Shown here one piece after another: positions 1 through 10,500 of a stretch of 64,000 nucleotides of DNA. The notes beneath the pieces are model-generated. The model did no database searches. It saw only the letters and a program-made list of their open reading frames with translations, and had not been told where the DNA came from. Each line of letters starts with the position of its first letter. Within the stretch, counting starts at the first letter, position 1. This stretch comes from Duganella sp. Root1480D1. Lineage in GTDB: Bacteria; Pseudomonadota; Gammaproteobacteria; Burkholderiales; Burkholderiaceae_D. Made by a program: the position numbers and the translations under genes. Where the stretch lies: NCBI RefSeq assembly GCF_001427305.1, contig NZ_LMFZ01000003.1:62001-126000 (forward strand), written 5' to 3'.

Positions 1-2
1 AT

Positions 3-644
3 GTGGAAGCCTGGCTGAAGTGCTACTTCATGCAGGACAAGCTGGGTGAAGAGTTCAGCGGCATCATCACCGGCGTGACCAACTTCGGCATCTTCGTGCA
101 GCTGGACCAGCTGTTCGTGGAAGGCCTGGTGCACATCACCGACCTGGGCGCCGACTTCTTCGAGTACGACGATGCGCGCCACGAACTGCGCGGCGGCCGC
201 ACCGGCAAGCGCTACCAGCTGACCGGCCGCGTGAACGTGCAAGTGGTTCGCGTCGACCTGGAGTCGCGCAAGATCGACCTGCGCCTGGCCGACAGCGAAA
301 TCTCGACCCTGCCCCCGCAGGGCAAAAAGGGCTCCCGCAAGGGCGGCGGCCTGGTTGGCTCGCTCGGCGATTTCGACAGTTTCGATGAAAACGAGAGTCC
401 AGCGGTAGCGCGCAAGCGCAAGGCGGCACGCAACGCAGCCGCACCGTCCATCTCGGCACGTGAAGAAGCGCCGACCCGCGCACCAGGCAAGCCAACGGCC
501 AAGCGCGGCGGCAAACCTGCGCCGGCCTTCGCGCCAGCGGCTCCGTCAGCCCGCAAGGCCGCCAAGCCAAAGTCCAAGACCAGGCCGACGGCGCCCACCG
601 CCACGCGCGTGACCAAGGCTGCAAAGCCTAAGAAAAAACGATAA
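3..644 (+). CDS. rnr: Ribonuclease R, C-terminal part (cut by window edge)
   Basis: Only the last ~213 residues are in the window; the frame is open to the left edge, so the real start lies upstream. RNase R is a 3'-5' exoribonuclease that degrades structured RNA. Visible is the S1 RNA-binding domain (about residues 12-95 of this piece, with [15 protein letters not shown] and EGLVHITDL) followed by a long basic Lys/Arg/Ala/Pro-rich tail (about residues 105-213), as is common in betaproteobacterial RNase R. A strong intrinsic terminator follows, and rlmB lies 46 bp downstream, the usual rnr-rlmB order. Family assignment is confident; the catalytic RNB domain is not visible here. Confidence 0.9.
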   Translation: MEAWLKCYFMQDKLGEEFSGIITGVTNFGIFVQLDQLFVEGLVHITDLGADFFEYDDARHELRGGRTGKRYQLTGRVNVQVVRVDLESRKIDLRLADSEISTLPPQGKKGSRKGGGLVGSLGDFDSFDENESPAVARKRKAARNAAAPSISAREEAPTRAPGKPTAKRGGKPAPAFAPAAPSARKAAKPKSKTRPTAPTATRVTKAAKPKKKR

Positions 645-651
645 GCACCCC

Positions 652-680
652 GTCCGGCGCTTCGGCGCCGGACTTATTTT
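652..680 (+). terminator. Intrinsic terminator after rnr
   Basis: Perfect 9-bp stem GTCCGGCGC / GCGCCGGAC closed by a TTCG tetraloop, followed by TTATTTT. It lies between rnr and rlmB, so part of the rnr transcript should stop here. Confidence 0.85.
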
Positions 681-690
681 GAGAACTACG

Positions 691-1437
691 ATGTCCAAGA
701 ACAAAATGATTTTCGGCTTCCACGCCGTTACCTCGCGTCTGCGCCACGAAGCTTCCAGCGTTGAAGAGATCTTCTTCGACCAGGCCCGTGACGACCGCCG
801 CATGAAAGACCTGATCGCCCACGCGAAAGCGGCTGGTGTGCGCGTGATGCCGGTGGAGTCCGAACGCCTCGACAAGATTGTCGGCACCCGCCGCCACCAG
901 GGCGTGATCGCGTTTGCCTCCCAGCTGTCGCTGGCGCGTAACCTGGATGAACTGCTGGATATGGTGGAAGGCCCGCCGCTGCTGCTGGTGTTGGATGGCA
1001 TTACCGACCCGCACAACCTGGGCGCCTGCCTGCGTGTGGCCGACGGCGCCGGCGCGCATGCCGTGATCGCACCGAAGGATCGTTCCGTTGGCCTGAACGC
1101 CACTGCTGCCAAGGTGGCTTCCGGCGCCGCGGAATCAGTGCCGTTCATTACCGTGACCAACCTGGCGCGCACCCTGCGCGAGCTGAAAGAGCGCGATATC
1201 TGGCTGATCGGCACCTCCGACGACGGCGACAAGACCCTGTACGAAGGCGATTACAGCGGCCCGACTGCGATCGTGATGGGCTCGGAAGGCGAGGGCATGC
1301 GCCGCCTGACCCGCGAGACCTGCGATGTGCTGGTGTCGATTCCGATGTTTGGTTCGGTTGAGTCGTTGAATGTTTCGGTTGCATCCGGCGTCTGCCTGTA
1401 CGAAGCCCGCCGCCAGCGTATCGCACGCGAAGCTTAA
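691..1437 (+). CDS. rlmB: 23S rRNA (guanosine-2'-O-)-methyltransferase RlmB
   Basis: 248 aa SPOUT-class methyltransferase that 2'-O-methylates G2251 of 23S rRNA. The N-terminal substrate-binding domain begins [17 protein letters not shown]. The knotted SPOUT domain shows the conserved blocks [14 protein letters not shown] (motif 1), [10 protein letters not shown] (motif 2) and [15 protein letters not shown] (motif 3). The ATG at 691 fits the family N-terminus; an in-frame TTG 12 bp upstream is less likely. The gene sits behind the rnr terminator and is followed by a copy of the interspersed palindromic repeat that begins right at its stop codon. Confidence 0.93.
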   Translation: MSKNKMIFGFHAVTSRLRHEASSVEEIFFDQARDDRRMKDLIAHAKAAGVRVMPVESERLDKIVGTRRHQGVIAFASQLSLARNLDELLDMVEGPPLLLVLDGITDPHNLGACLRVADGAGAHAVIAPKDRSVGLNATAAKVASGAAESVPFITVTNLARTLRELKERDIWLIGTSDDGDKTLYEGDYSGPTAIVMGSEGEGMRRLTRETCDVLVSIPMFGSVESLNVSVASGVCLYEARRQRIAREA

Positions 1438-1503
1438 AACCGGCAAACCGGTGTCTGACCCGCAGGGTCAGACACCTCGGCCATCCGGCTGGGTTACCGG
1501 TTT
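1436..1503. repeat. Interspersed palindromic repeat, copy 1
   Basis: The core is a perfect inverted repeat GTGTCTGACCC-gca-GGGTCAGACAC (1451-1475). Outer AACCGG-type and CCGGTTT-type arms flank it. Related copies lie at 19290-19396 and 36876-36949, each directly after a gene's stop codon. It may also act as a terminator or REP-like element. Confidence 0.8.
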
Positions 1504-1572
1504 GACCGCCAGCAAGCAAAAGTCATATGCGCTATGATATTTGCCTGAACAACACCCCACCAAAGCACCACC

Positions 1573-2316
1573 ATGTTTGACCACCTCCGTGACGACATCC
1601 GCAGCATCATCGAGCGCGACCCCGCAGCTCGCAACGGCTGGGAGGTGCTGACCTGTTACCCAGGCCTGCAAGCGATCGTCATGCACCGCTGGGCACATTG
1701 GTGCTGGACCCACGGCCTGAAATGGCTGGGCCGCTTCATCTCCTACCTGGCCCGCATCATCACCGGCATCGAGATCCACCCCGGCGCCACGATCGGCCGC
1801 CGCGTCTTCATCGACCACGGCTTCGGCGTCGTGATCGGCGAAACCGCGGAAGTCGGCGACGACTGCACCATCTACCAGGGCGTCACGCTGGGCGGCACCT
1901 CGCTTCACGCAGGCGCCAAGCGCCACCCCACGCTGGAGCGCGGCGTGATTATCGGCGCCGGCGCCAAGATCCTGGGCGGCTTCACTGTCGGCGAATACGC
2001 CAAGGTCGGCTCCAACGCCGTAGTACTGAAGCCAGTACCCGCCGGCGGCACCGCCGTCGGCAACCCGGCCCACCTGGTACAGAAAGAACACGCAGCCCCA
2101 ACGCCATCCTCGCGCTTCTTCTCCGCATACGGCGTCACCGCCAACGGCGACGATCCGCTGTCGAAGGCCTTGCATAGCCTGATCACCCACGCAGTGGCGC
2201 AGGAACAGCAGATCGAGCGCCTGTCGGCTGCGATGAAGGCGGCAGGCCTGGATTGTCCGGACCTCAAGCCTTGCGACAAACTCGATTCCGCAGAACTCAA
2301 CAAACTGGTCGAATAA
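1573..2316 (+). CDS. cysE: Serine O-acetyltransferase
   Basis: 247 aa. Transfers acetyl from acetyl-CoA to L-serine, giving O-acetylserine, the committed step of cysteine synthesis in the cytoplasm. An alpha-helical N-terminal domain is followed by left-handed beta-helix hexapeptide repeats from about residue 65 ([25 protein letters not shown]), with the conserved [10 protein letters not shown] segment and the closing GNPAHLV motif. It is shorter than the ~273-residue enterobacterial enzyme, as in many betaproteobacteria. The ATG at 1573 fits the family start. A yceH-like gene starts 9 bp after the stop, suggesting co-transcription. Confidence 0.92.
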   Translation: MFDHLRDDIRSIIERDPAARNGWEVLTCYPGLQAIVMHRWAHWCWTHGLKWLGRFISYLARIITGIEIHPGATIGRRVFIDHGFGVVIGETAEVGDDCTIYQGVTLGGTSLHAGAKRHPTLERGVIIGAGAKILGGFTVGEYAKVGSNAVVLKPVPAGGTAVGNPAHLVQKEHAAPTPSSRFFSAYGVTANGDDPLSKALHSLITHAVAQEQQIERLSAAMKAAGLDCPDLKPCDKLDSAELNKLVE

Positions 2317-2325
2317 GGAAAAACC

Positions 2326-3000
2326 ATGGACGACATTCTGGACCCGTTTGAAATCCGCGTACTCGCGGTACTGGCCGAAAAAGAAGGCCTGACGCCGGAT
2401 AACTACCCGCTGTCGCTGAACGCGCTGACCAACGGCTGCAACCAGCTCTCCAGCCGCGAGCCGGTGATGCAGTTGAGCGAAGAAACCGTGGCCGACGTGC
2501 TGGCTCGCCTCGCCGAGCGCAAGCTGGTGGGCACCGTCAGCCAGTCCGGCGCGCGCGTGGTGAAGTACGAACACCGCATGCGCATGAAATGGACGCTGGA
2601 GCAGGACAAGCTGGCAATCCTGACCATCCTGATGCTGCGCGGCCCGCAAACAGCCGGCGAGATCCGCACCCGCACTGGCCGCATGCACGAATTCAAGTCG
2701 GTCGGCGACGTTGAAACAGGCCTGCAATTCCTGATCGATAAGTATCCGCCGCTGGTTTCCAAACTGCCGCTGGCGCCAGGTTCGCGGGAACCGCGCTACG
2801 GCCAGCTGCTTGGCGGCGAAGAGTCGCTGGCCCGCGAAGCTACAGCCGTCGCCTACGGCGGCAGCGCAAGCGCAGCAGGCGAGGGCGGTGCAAGCCGCGC
2901 CGACCGCGTAACCCAACTGGAGCAGGAAGTCGTTGCCCTGCGCGAAGAAGTCGCGGCCCTGGCAGCACAAGTCGCCGAATTGCGGGCTGTAATCGAGTAG
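2326..3000 (+). CDS. YceH/UPF0502 (DUF480) family protein
   Basis: 224 aa protein of the DUF480 family, which consists of two winged-helix-like repeats; no biochemical role is established. The N-terminus DPFEIRVLAVLAEKEGLTPDNYPLSLNALTNGCNQ is the family signature, repeated in form around residues 90-125 (AILTILMLRGPQTAGEIRTRTGRM). The last ~35 residues form a heptad-rich coiled coil (RVTQLEQEVVALREEVAALAAQ, split by frame of hydrophobics). It is tightly linked to cysE (9 bp gap). Assignment to the family is sure; function is unknown. Confidence 0.88.
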   Translation: MDDILDPFEIRVLAVLAEKEGLTPDNYPLSLNALTNGCNQLSSREPVMQLSEETVADVLARLAERKLVGTVSQSGARVVKYEHRMRMKWTLEQDKLAILTILMLRGPQTAGEIRTRTGRMHEFKSVGDVETGLQFLIDKYPPLVSKLPLAPGSREPRYGQLLGGEESLAREATAVAYGGSASAAGEGGASRADRVTQLEQEVVALREEVAALAAQVAELRAVIE

Positions 3001-3052
3001 TAGTAGCTGTTGTGAGAATCCGCCATATTCGTTTGGATTGATTGTGGCGGCC

Positions 3053-3097
3053 CCCGGGCGTTGATATGCTGGACGTATAAAAATCAACACCCGGGAG
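3053..3097 (+). promoter_or_regulatory. Hairpin covering the chemoreceptor ribosome-binding site
   Basis: Two 6-bp stems CCCGGG/CCCGGG and GTTGAT/ATCAAC separated by one C.A mismatch, with a 17-nt loop. The 3' arm contains the first three bases of the GGGAG Shine-Dalgarno that serves the ATG at 3103. If the transcript starts upstream, translation could be structure-controlled. Confidence 0.5.
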
Positions 3098-3102
3098 ATC
3101 GA

Positions 3103-4989
3103 ATGGAATTGCTGCACCGCTTGTCCATCCGGCACAAGCTTCTTCTCAGCATGGGCTTGACCCTTCTGCTGTTCATCATCATTTCCTCCACCCTCAGTAT
3201 CATGAAGACCAGCCAGGCGGCGCGCGAGCGTGTGCTGCGGCAGGAACTTCCGGCCCAGGTAGCAGCCATCCGCAATGACGTGCTGCGCCAGATCGCCACG
3301 CCGCTGGCGGTATCGCAAACCCTGGCCAACAACACCTTCCTGCACGCCTGGGAAGAAGCTGGCGTGCCGGAGGAAGGCGTGGCCGCCTGGACGGCCGAGG
3401 CGAAAAACCTCAAAGCCAAGAACAATGCTGCCACTGTGTTCTGGGTATCGCGTGCAACCGGCAAGTACTTTACCGACAAGGGCTATGACCGCACGCTGAA
3501 CGAAAAGGCCGCCAGCGACCAGTGGTTCTACGGGTTCCTGTCCGGCAGTTCGGCCTATCAGCTCGACATCGACAAGGACGTCAGCGCCGACACTTATATG
3601 TTGTTCATCAATACCCGCGTGCAGACCGCTGGCGGCAAGCAGGCCGTGGCTGGCCTTGGCCTTTCCGTCAATGCGCTGGCGGAAGCGGTGCGCAACTACA
3701 AGCTTGGCCAGTCCGGCTACGTCTTCCTGGTGCGCGCCAACGGCACGGTGCTGATTCACCGCGATCCGAAAACGGTCGATGGCAAGCACCAGTTGGCGGA
3801 AATGAACGGCATGACTCCCGCCCTGGCCAAGCGCCTGTTGGGTGGCGAAGCGTTCGTGGCCGACAGCTTCAAAGGCGCCGAAGGCGAAACGCTGGTGGCA
3901 TCGTCCTTCATCCCCGAATTGAACGCCTACCTGATTGCGCAAGTGCCGGAAGCCGAAGTGCTGGTCGGCATCGCACGCGGCGCCGCAATGACCTCGCTGA
4001 TCGCAGCCATCATCGGCGGCGGCATCGGCTTACTGGCGATCTTCGTCATTGCGCGTGCAATCGCGTCACCGGTAGCGCAGGCAGCCGAACTGCTGGAAGA
4101 CATCGCCAGCGGCGGCGGCGACCTGACGCGCCGCATGCCGGTACAGTCGAAGGACGAACTGGGTGCATTGGCAGCGGCCTTCAACAAGTTTGTGGAGTCG
4201 CTTAACGGCACCATCCTGAGCGTGCGAGACAGCAGCCGCGCCATCGGTGCCGCAACGGGCGATATCGCCAGCGGCAATATGGATTTGTCGGCCCGCACCG
4301 AAGCGCAAGCCTCGAACCTGGAAGAAACCGCAGCGGCGATGGAAGAACTGACGTCCACCGTTCATAACAACACCGCCAACGCGGAGCAGGCCAACAAGCT
4401 GGTGGCGGGTACCGCCGAATCGGCCAAACGCGGCGGCGACGTGGTGGGGCAGGTGGTCCAGAAGATGGCATCGATCACCGCCAGTTCGAACAAGATTTCC
4501 GACATCATCGGCGTGATCGACGGCATTGCGTTCCAAACCAATATCCTGGCGCTGAATGCGGCCGTTGAAGCAGCGCGCGCCGGCGAGCAGGGCCGCGGCT
4601 TCGCCGTCGTCGCCAGCGAAGTGCGCAACCTGGCCCAGCGCAGCGCCGCAGCGGCCAAGGAGATCAAGGAGCTGATCACCGAATCCGTGCAGCAGGTGGC
4701 CGATGGCGGCAAACTGGCCGATTCCGCCGGGGCCGCAATGCATGACATCGTCAAGTCGGTGCAGAACGTGGCGAGCCTGATGCAGGAAATCGCCAGCGCG
4801 AGCCAGGAGCAAAGCCTGGGCATCGACCAGGTCAACCAGGCTGTCACACAGATGGACAACACCACGCAGCAGAACGCCGCGCTGGTGGAGGAAGCCGCCG
4901 CCGCCGCACAATCGCTCAGCGAACAGGCTGCTCGATTGGAAGAAGTGGTAGGGTTGTTCAAGCTCGACGCCACCCCGAAATTACGCTAA
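3103..4989 (+). CDS. Methyl-accepting chemotaxis protein
   Basis: 628 aa transmembrane chemoreceptor. A first TM segment spans about residues 12-32. A periplasmic sensing region of roughly 240 residues of dCache type follows (motifs [30 protein letters not shown]). A second TM lies near 290-315, then a HAMP domain (~315-370), and the cytoplasmic signalling helix with the hairpin tip [20 protein letters not shown] and [27 protein letters not shown]. The C-terminus ([11 protein letters not shown]) lacks an NWETF-type CheR-tethering pentapeptide. Start at the ATG 5 bp after GGGAG; the longer TTG start has no ribosome-binding site. Ligand unknown; a Tsx-like channel follows 11 bp downstream. Confidence 0.92.
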   Translation: MELLHRLSIRHKLLLSMGLTLLLFIIISSTLSIMKTSQAARERVLRQELPAQVAAIRNDVLRQIATPLAVSQTLANNTFLHAWEEAGVPEEGVAAWTAEAKNLKAKNNAATVFWVSRATGKYFTDKGYDRTLNEKAASDQWFYGFLSGSSAYQLDIDKDVSADTYMLFINTRVQTAGGKQAVAGLGLSVNALAEAVRNYKLGQSGYVFLVRANGTVLIHRDPKTVDGKHQLAEMNGMTPALAKRLLGGEAFVADSFKGAEGETLVASSFIPELNAYLIAQVPEAEVLVGIARGAAMTSLIAAIIGGGIGLLAIFVIARAIASPVAQAAELLEDIASGGGDLTRRMPVQSKDELGALAAAFNKFVESLNGTILSVRDSSRAIGAATGDIASGNMDLSARTEAQASNLEETAAAMEELTSTVHNNTANAEQANKLVAGTAESAKRGGDVVGQVVQKMASITASSNKISDIIGVIDGIAFQTNILALNAAVEAARAGEQGRGFAVVASEVRNLAQRSAAAAKEIKELITESVQQVADGGKLADSAGAAMHDIVKSVQNVASLMQEIASASQEQSLGIDQVNQAVTQMDNTTQQNAALVEEAAAAAQSLSEQAARLEEVVGLFKLDATPKLR

Positions 4990-5000
4990 CAGGAGGACGC

Positions 5001-5819
5001 ATGACCCGATTCATACCGCTGGTGCGCACCGCCGCCGTTGTCTCCCTCGCGCTAGGCGCCGCCCAGCCGGCACTCGCGCTGGACTGGATGGACAACTCGA
5101 TCGGCTACCGCTTCGGCACCAAGTTCGCCGAGCCGTACAACGACCAGGACATCCGCAAGAGCGTGATCAACCTGACCCACGCCAGCGGCTACCAATACGG
5201 CAGCAATTACATGAACCTGGACATCCTGAAGTCCGACAGCAAGGACGATAGCGCGACCGAAACCTATCTGCTGTACCGCCACACGCTCGATATCGGCAAG
5301 CTGTCCGGCAAGGAATTCAAAGGCGCCGGCATGCGCGGCCTGGGCTTCACCGCGGGTTTCGACTGGAACCACAAGAACGACAAAGGCTACGCCTCGCGCA
5401 AGCAAATGCTGGTGATGGGGCCGACGCTGATGGTCGACGTGCCGGGCTTCCTGAATATCAGCCTGCTGGCGCTATGGGAAAGCAATGAGCCGATCGGCGT
5501 CTCCAAGCGCTATCACTACGACACGCATGCCATGCTGAACGCAGCCTGGGGCATCCCGCTGGGCAGCGGCTGGTCTTTCGAAGGGTATATGAACTACATC
5601 GGCGAAAAGGGCCGCAATGAGTTCGGTGGGCCAACCGCGCCGGAGACCAACATCGACATGCAGGTGATGTATGACTTCAGCGCCGCGGCGGGGCTGAAAC
5701 CGGGCAAGCTGAAGGCCGGCTTTGAGTATCAGTACTGGCGCAACAAGTTCGGCAACCCATCCAATGTACCGGGTAGCTTGGCCCAGACCCCTATGGTCCG
5801 CGCTGAATACCACTTCTAA
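5001..5819 (+). CDS. Tsx-like nucleoside-specific outer-membrane channel protein
   Basis: 272 aa. The signal peptide ends near ALA (residues 25-27), followed by a 12-strand-type outer-membrane barrel with the family features LDWMDNSIGYRFGTKFAEP and a C-terminal aromatic residue (RAEYHF). Tsx/OmpK-type proteins are passive channels for nucleosides; substrate here is inferred from the family only. A strong AGGAGG lies just before the ATG. It follows the chemoreceptor by 11 bp, so the two are probably co-transcribed and may deal with the same compounds. Confidence 0.8.
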   Translation: MTRFIPLVRTAAVVSLALGAAQPALALDWMDNSIGYRFGTKFAEPYNDQDIRKSVINLTHASGYQYGSNYMNLDILKSDSKDDSATETYLLYRHTLDIGKLSGKEFKGAGMRGLGFTAGFDWNHKNDKGYASRKQMLVMGPTLMVDVPGFLNISLLALWESNEPIGVSKRYHYDTHAMLNAAWGIPLGSGWSFEGYMNYIGEKGRNEFGGPTAPETNIDMQVMYDFSAAAGLKPGKLKAGFEYQYWRNKFGNPSNVPGSLAQTPMVRAEYHF

Positions 5820-5935
5820 ACTGTAGTAGTCCAGATCTGATCGTACAGTAAGGCCTTGCCAAGGTTGGGGTTACCCGGTTTGATAGAGGTGCGAATCTTT
5901 TATTAAACTAGCGTGAAAACGCAAGGAGTAACCCC

Positions 5936-6334
5936 ATGCGTAGCTTTCCTCAGAACGTCATTAAATACAAGGTCGGCCTGCCAAATTGGCGACTGAATTT
6001 GGCAACGTGTCCCGTGCCTCTAAGGTGCTGTGATTTTCCCGCGATACGCTTTACCGCTATCAGTCGGCCGTCGATTCGGGCGGAGTGGATGCCCTGATTC
6101 ATGCCGATCGTAGAAAGCCCAACATTAAGAACCGGTGGACGAGGCCACCTGCGTGCGCGCAGAGTGTTCATCTCGCCGTCCGGCGTGCGTTCGATCCGGA
6201 TGCGCCACGATTTGGCGTCATTCAAGAAGCGGTTGCTAGCCCTTGAGCGCCACGTAGCCAAGACCGGTGAGGTGCTTACTGAAGTTCAGGTGACGGCCTT
6301 AGAGCGCAAGCAGGCGACCTGGATAAGCTGCGCA
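5936..6334 (+). pseudogene. Decayed IS481-type transposase remnant
   Basis: Reading across at least two frameshifts gives fragments typical of IS481-group transposases: MRSFPQNVIKYKVG, then SRDTLYRYQSAV-like helix-turn-helix text, then DALIHADRRKPNIKNR, and finally, in another frame, VFISPSGVRSIRMRHDLASF and EVQVTALERKQ. The DDE catalytic domain is missing. The frame starts after AAGGAGTAACCCC. No intact ends were identified. The remnant is non-functional. Confidence 0.7.
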
Positions 6335-6709
6335 ACCTGTTCGACGCGACATCGCAGCGCTGGAAATAAACGTTGGGCTTCCGCAATCAATGACACTGCG
6401 GCAAGGGCAACTTTGCTACGGACACAACCCGACGCGCGAACGCGTGCCTCAAAGAACCGCGACTGTTTCGAGTCAAGAGTTTAGTCCCGGTGACGGTGGA
6501 ACTGCGAAGTCAATGTGGTGGAAATCTCGGAATTGACTGGGAGCTATTCGCTCATGTTTCCAGCGCGCATGAGACGTTCGAGTTCAGCTTCTATCGAAAT
6601 CTGCGCAATTGCAAGTCGGCAATGAGCGTTATCGAGCATCTGGAAAAAATTCTGGAAAACGCGAGCATCCATTTTCCGATGGTTTTCAATGGTGCGCTCG
6701 ATGTTTTCG
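6335..6709. other. Stretch without a convincing gene
   Basis: Between the transposase remnant and the 3' end of the minus-strand gene there are only short overlapping reading frames with poor codon character. A minus-strand frame across 6544-6790 (ending ...LERLMRAGNMSE) looks helical and could be the displaced 3' end of the next feature after a frameshift. Confidence 0.4.
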
Positions 6710-7144
6710 TCAACCTGGCGAACAATCGACCTGAGGCGGATTACATCCCCAATCACGTGCGCATTGCCAATTTTCGTGAATAGGAATAGTCGAATATTCG
6801 GCCCTGACCTCGGAAATGCCATGAATGTCGTACTTCCAACGATGCTCCGCCAGGTCAGAGAATGTTGCGCGATTCCATTCAAAACGTTTGATGAGGTGAT
6901 AGAGCCTTCTGTTGCCCACATCGATGATCGCAACAACTGCCTCAACCATTTGGTTTTGATTTGCGCGACGGGTAAGTTCATCAAGTCGCCTACCGTCTTG
7001 GACGGCGCCTATGGCCTGCGCCCAGCCGGACGCCTCAGAGGACCACAGCGGGGTAAGGCGAATCACCATTACGGCAGCCAAAAGGCCGAACATAACTATT
7101 GCACCCAAAAGCGCAATTTCTAGGAGTTTGGTGAGGCGTTTCAT
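6710..7144 (-). CDS. Hypothetical membrane-anchored protein, possibly frameshifted
   Basis: 144 aa from the ATG at 7144. One N-terminal TM helix (ALLGAIVMFGLLAAVMVIRL, residues ~10-29) follows a basic start, so a type II or signal-anchored protein. The remainder is soluble and unrecognised. The last ~25 residues are rich in Cys, Trp and Pro and look out of frame. A different minus-strand frame continues as a plausible helical segment down to 6544, so a frameshift near 6780 could have truncated a protein of about 200 residues. It lies beside transposase debris, consistent with decay. Whether it is expressed is unclear. Confidence 0.4.
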   Translation of the reverse strand: MKRLTKLLEIALLGAIVMFGLLAAVMVIRLTPLWSSEASGWAQAIGAVQDGRRLDELTRRANQNQMVEAVVAIIDVGNRRLYHLIKRFEWNRATFSDLAEHRWKYDIHGISEVRAEYSTIPIHENWQCARDWGCNPPQVDCSPG

Positions 7145-7416
7145 CGGTTGCCTGGTTGTATGTTGAAATATTAGCATGATGCGTGGCGTATCCCTCAAGC
7201 TCTGCAGCAAGCTTATGAAGCTCAACGCTTCTGTGCATCGAGCGCACGTTTCTACACGGCGAAGCCAAACTGGCGCCGTGTCGTGGCCTTTTTAATTGTC
7301 GCAGCCTTAGACCAATCCAGCCCTGAAGCAGCACAGAAATGGAGCCTCGCGGTCTTGAAAATTTTGGCCGCAAACCCGAAATAGTCTGCCTTGTTATGTG
7401 TTCTAAAGGAGGGAAT

Positions 7417-7686
7417 ATGGAACATAAAGAGGCTTTGTTAGACAGCCTGGCGGAGCTGCGGACCGCGCATGACAAGGCCAGCCGGGCAATGGCGGAAATT
7501 GCCGCCACCGGAGCGCGTGCGCTAAAGGGCTCAGGCAACCTGCCGTCGCCGAGCCAGTTGCGAAGTTACGCCCAGGCGCTGGCGCAGGCGCAACGGCATC
7601 TCGATCGTTGCCTGGAGCTGATGCAGGGCAGGCCCGCGATGGGGATGGCCCCTGAGGTGGCAACCGGACGTTCTTACGCCCATTGA
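7417..7686 (+). CDS. Small helical protein upstream of groESL, function unknown
   Basis: 89 aa, almost wholly alpha-helical (SLAELRTAHDKASRAMAEIA; LRSYAQALAQAQRHLDRCLE), with no signal peptide or membrane segment. The ATG at 7417 has a strong AAAGGAGGG six bases upstream; the longer in-frame start at 7339 lacks one. It leads a same-strand run of four genes (this, an unknown 208-aa protein, groES, groEL). I do not recognise the family. Context suggests an accessory of the second chaperonin, but that is inference. Confidence 0.7.
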   Translation: MEHKEALLDSLAELRTAHDKASRAMAEIAATGARALKGSGNLPSPSQLRSYAQALAQAQRHLDRCLELMQGRPAMGMAPEVATGRSYAH

Positions 7687-7709
7687 CACGCCGCCGGGAG
7701 GACTTTGCC

Positions 7710-8336
7710 ATGCATATTTTCGATGCTGTGTCTGAGCAAATCTCCGCGATGGGTTTGCCGCTGTTTGCGGTCAGCGCCACGCGCGCCAACTGGCCTGATA
7801 CGCCCTTGCTGTTATTTCTCCACTGGCACGGCTTCCGGCGGGCTACGCCTTTGCATCTGGAGGGAGTGGACTTGCCAGCCCGCGCTGTACCGAGTTCCGC
7901 CCTGCAGTTCGATGGCCCCTGGGCCAGCAGCGTGGCAGCAGAGGAAGCCTTGTTGGACGTGGCCTGGCGACTGGGAGCCTGGCAATTGGAGCGCTTGCAG
8001 CAGCGGGCCTGCAACACGGCTGGAGCTCCCGCCAGCGAGGCCTACGCTTGCCGCCAGGCTTTTGGAGACAACGTTGCAGGCTACCCGGATGAGCCGGTGT
8101 TGGGAGACCTTGATGCGCGCCTGGAGCAGATGGACCTTGCGGCACGCAAGGGCTACCAGCAATGGCTTTTCCAACCGATTAAGGGTGGCCTGTGGGAGGG
8201 CATTGGTCCAGCGGACGAGAGCCTGGCTCCGGACGGTGGGCGGCCTTCGGATTGCCCGGTACGGCCGGTGCCGCCGACTGATGACAAGCGCGTCGTGTAC
8301 CAATTGGGCCTCCATGATCGGCTTATCCTGCCTTGA
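7710..8336 (+). CDS. Hypothetical protein upstream of groESL
   Basis: 208 aa soluble protein, not recognised. The start is the ATG at 7710 behind GGGAGGA. The N-terminal half is compact and Trp/Leu-rich (FDAVSEQISAMGLPLFAVSA; TPLLLFLHWHGFRRATPLHL). The middle contains helices with two Cys; the last ~45 residues are Pro/Asp-rich. It begins 23 bp after the 89-aa gene and ends ~145 bp before groES. Stable linkage to groES/groEL would make it a candidate client or cofactor of the chaperonin; this is untested. Confidence 0.65.
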   Translation: MHIFDAVSEQISAMGLPLFAVSATRANWPDTPLLLFLHWHGFRRATPLHLEGVDLPARAVPSSALQFDGPWASSVAAEEALLDVAWRLGAWQLERLQQRACNTAGAPASEAYACRQAFGDNVAGYPDEPVLGDLDARLEQMDLAARKGYQQWLFQPIKGGLWEGIGPADESLAPDGGRPSDCPVRPVPPTDDKRVVYQLGLHDRLILP

Positions 8337-8401
8337 AACATTTTGTTACAAACTCGCCTGCGGCGGAGATCTTGAAAATGCAGAAGCGAAAACATATTTC
8401 C

Positions 8402-8432
8402 GACGACGCTGAAGTCTGGCTCCAGCGTCGTC
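8402..8432. repeat. Inverted repeat ahead of groES
   Basis: Perfect 10-bp arms GACGACGCTG and CAGCGTCGTC with an 11-nt loop, 50 bp upstream of groES. There is no T-run, so it is probably not a classical terminator. The arms do not match the CIRCE element. It could be a 5'-leader hairpin or an operator. Confidence 0.5.
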
Positions 8433-8481
8433 TGGACCGATTCACTTTGTAAATGATCTGACACCATTTGGAGATTGAGAC

Positions 8482-8796
8482 ATGAAAATTCGTCCCCTCT
8501 ATGACCGGGTTATTGTTAAGCGAATTGAAAAACAACGCCAAACAGCATCCGGCATCGTGATTCCTGATTCCGCTACTGAAAAGCCCGAGCAAGGCGAGGT
8601 GCTGGCGGTCGGCCATGGCCGCGCCCTCGCTGACGGCAGCGTGCGTCCATTGGCGGTGAAGGTCGGCGACGCGGTTTTGTTCGGTAAGTATGCCGGGCAG
8701 ACCGTCAAGCTTGACGGCGAAGAATTGCTGGTCATGCGCGAGGAAGACATTCTTGGCGTGATCGAGCATGCTGCCACCAACGCCAAAGCCGCCTGA
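8482..8796 (+). CDS. groES: Co-chaperonin GroES (second-type copy)
   Basis: 104 aa, the 10-kDa lid of the GroEL chamber. Starts [16 protein letters not shown] and shows the mobile loop ([24 protein letters not shown] split over residues 16-39), [11 protein letters not shown] and the C-terminal [13 protein letters not shown]. It has an ~8-residue C-terminal extension (HAATNAKAA) past the usual 96 residues. GGAGATTGAG precedes the ATG. groEL follows 28 bp later. Given the non-canonical GroEL tail and the unknown genes upstream, this is probably not the housekeeping locus. Confidence 0.93.
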   Translation: MKIRPLYDRVIVKRIEKQRQTASGIVIPDSATEKPEQGEVLAVGHGRALADGSVRPLAVKVGDAVLFGKYAGQTVKLDGEELLVMREEDILGVIEHAATNAKAA

Positions 8797-8812
8797 TTCC
8801 AGAACGTTTTAG

Positions 8813-10435
<1,623 letters not shown>

Positions 10436-10459
10436 CAGTAATGCATGCTGCGTGGTTAT

Positions 10460-10496
10460 GGGCGGCCGATCTCTTGTGGGGCGGCCGCCCTTTTTT
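10460..10496 (+). terminator. Intrinsic terminator of groESL
   Basis: Stem GGGCGGCC / GGCCGCCC with a 15-nt loop followed by TTTTTT. It lies between groEL and the convergent ABC permease gene. Confidence 0.85.
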
Positions 10497-10500
10497 CGCG

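Noticed and set aside
1468..3942. Very long minus-strand open frame opposite cysE, the yceH-like gene and the chemoreceptor
   Set aside because: It mirrors three well-supported plus-strand genes; its His/Gln/Ala-rich text is typical of the antisense of high-GC coding DNA.
8369..8400. Sigma-32 heat-shock promoter before groES (CTTGAAA ... CATATTT)
   Set aside because: The -10 half lacks the CCCCAT core; the match is too weak to annotate.
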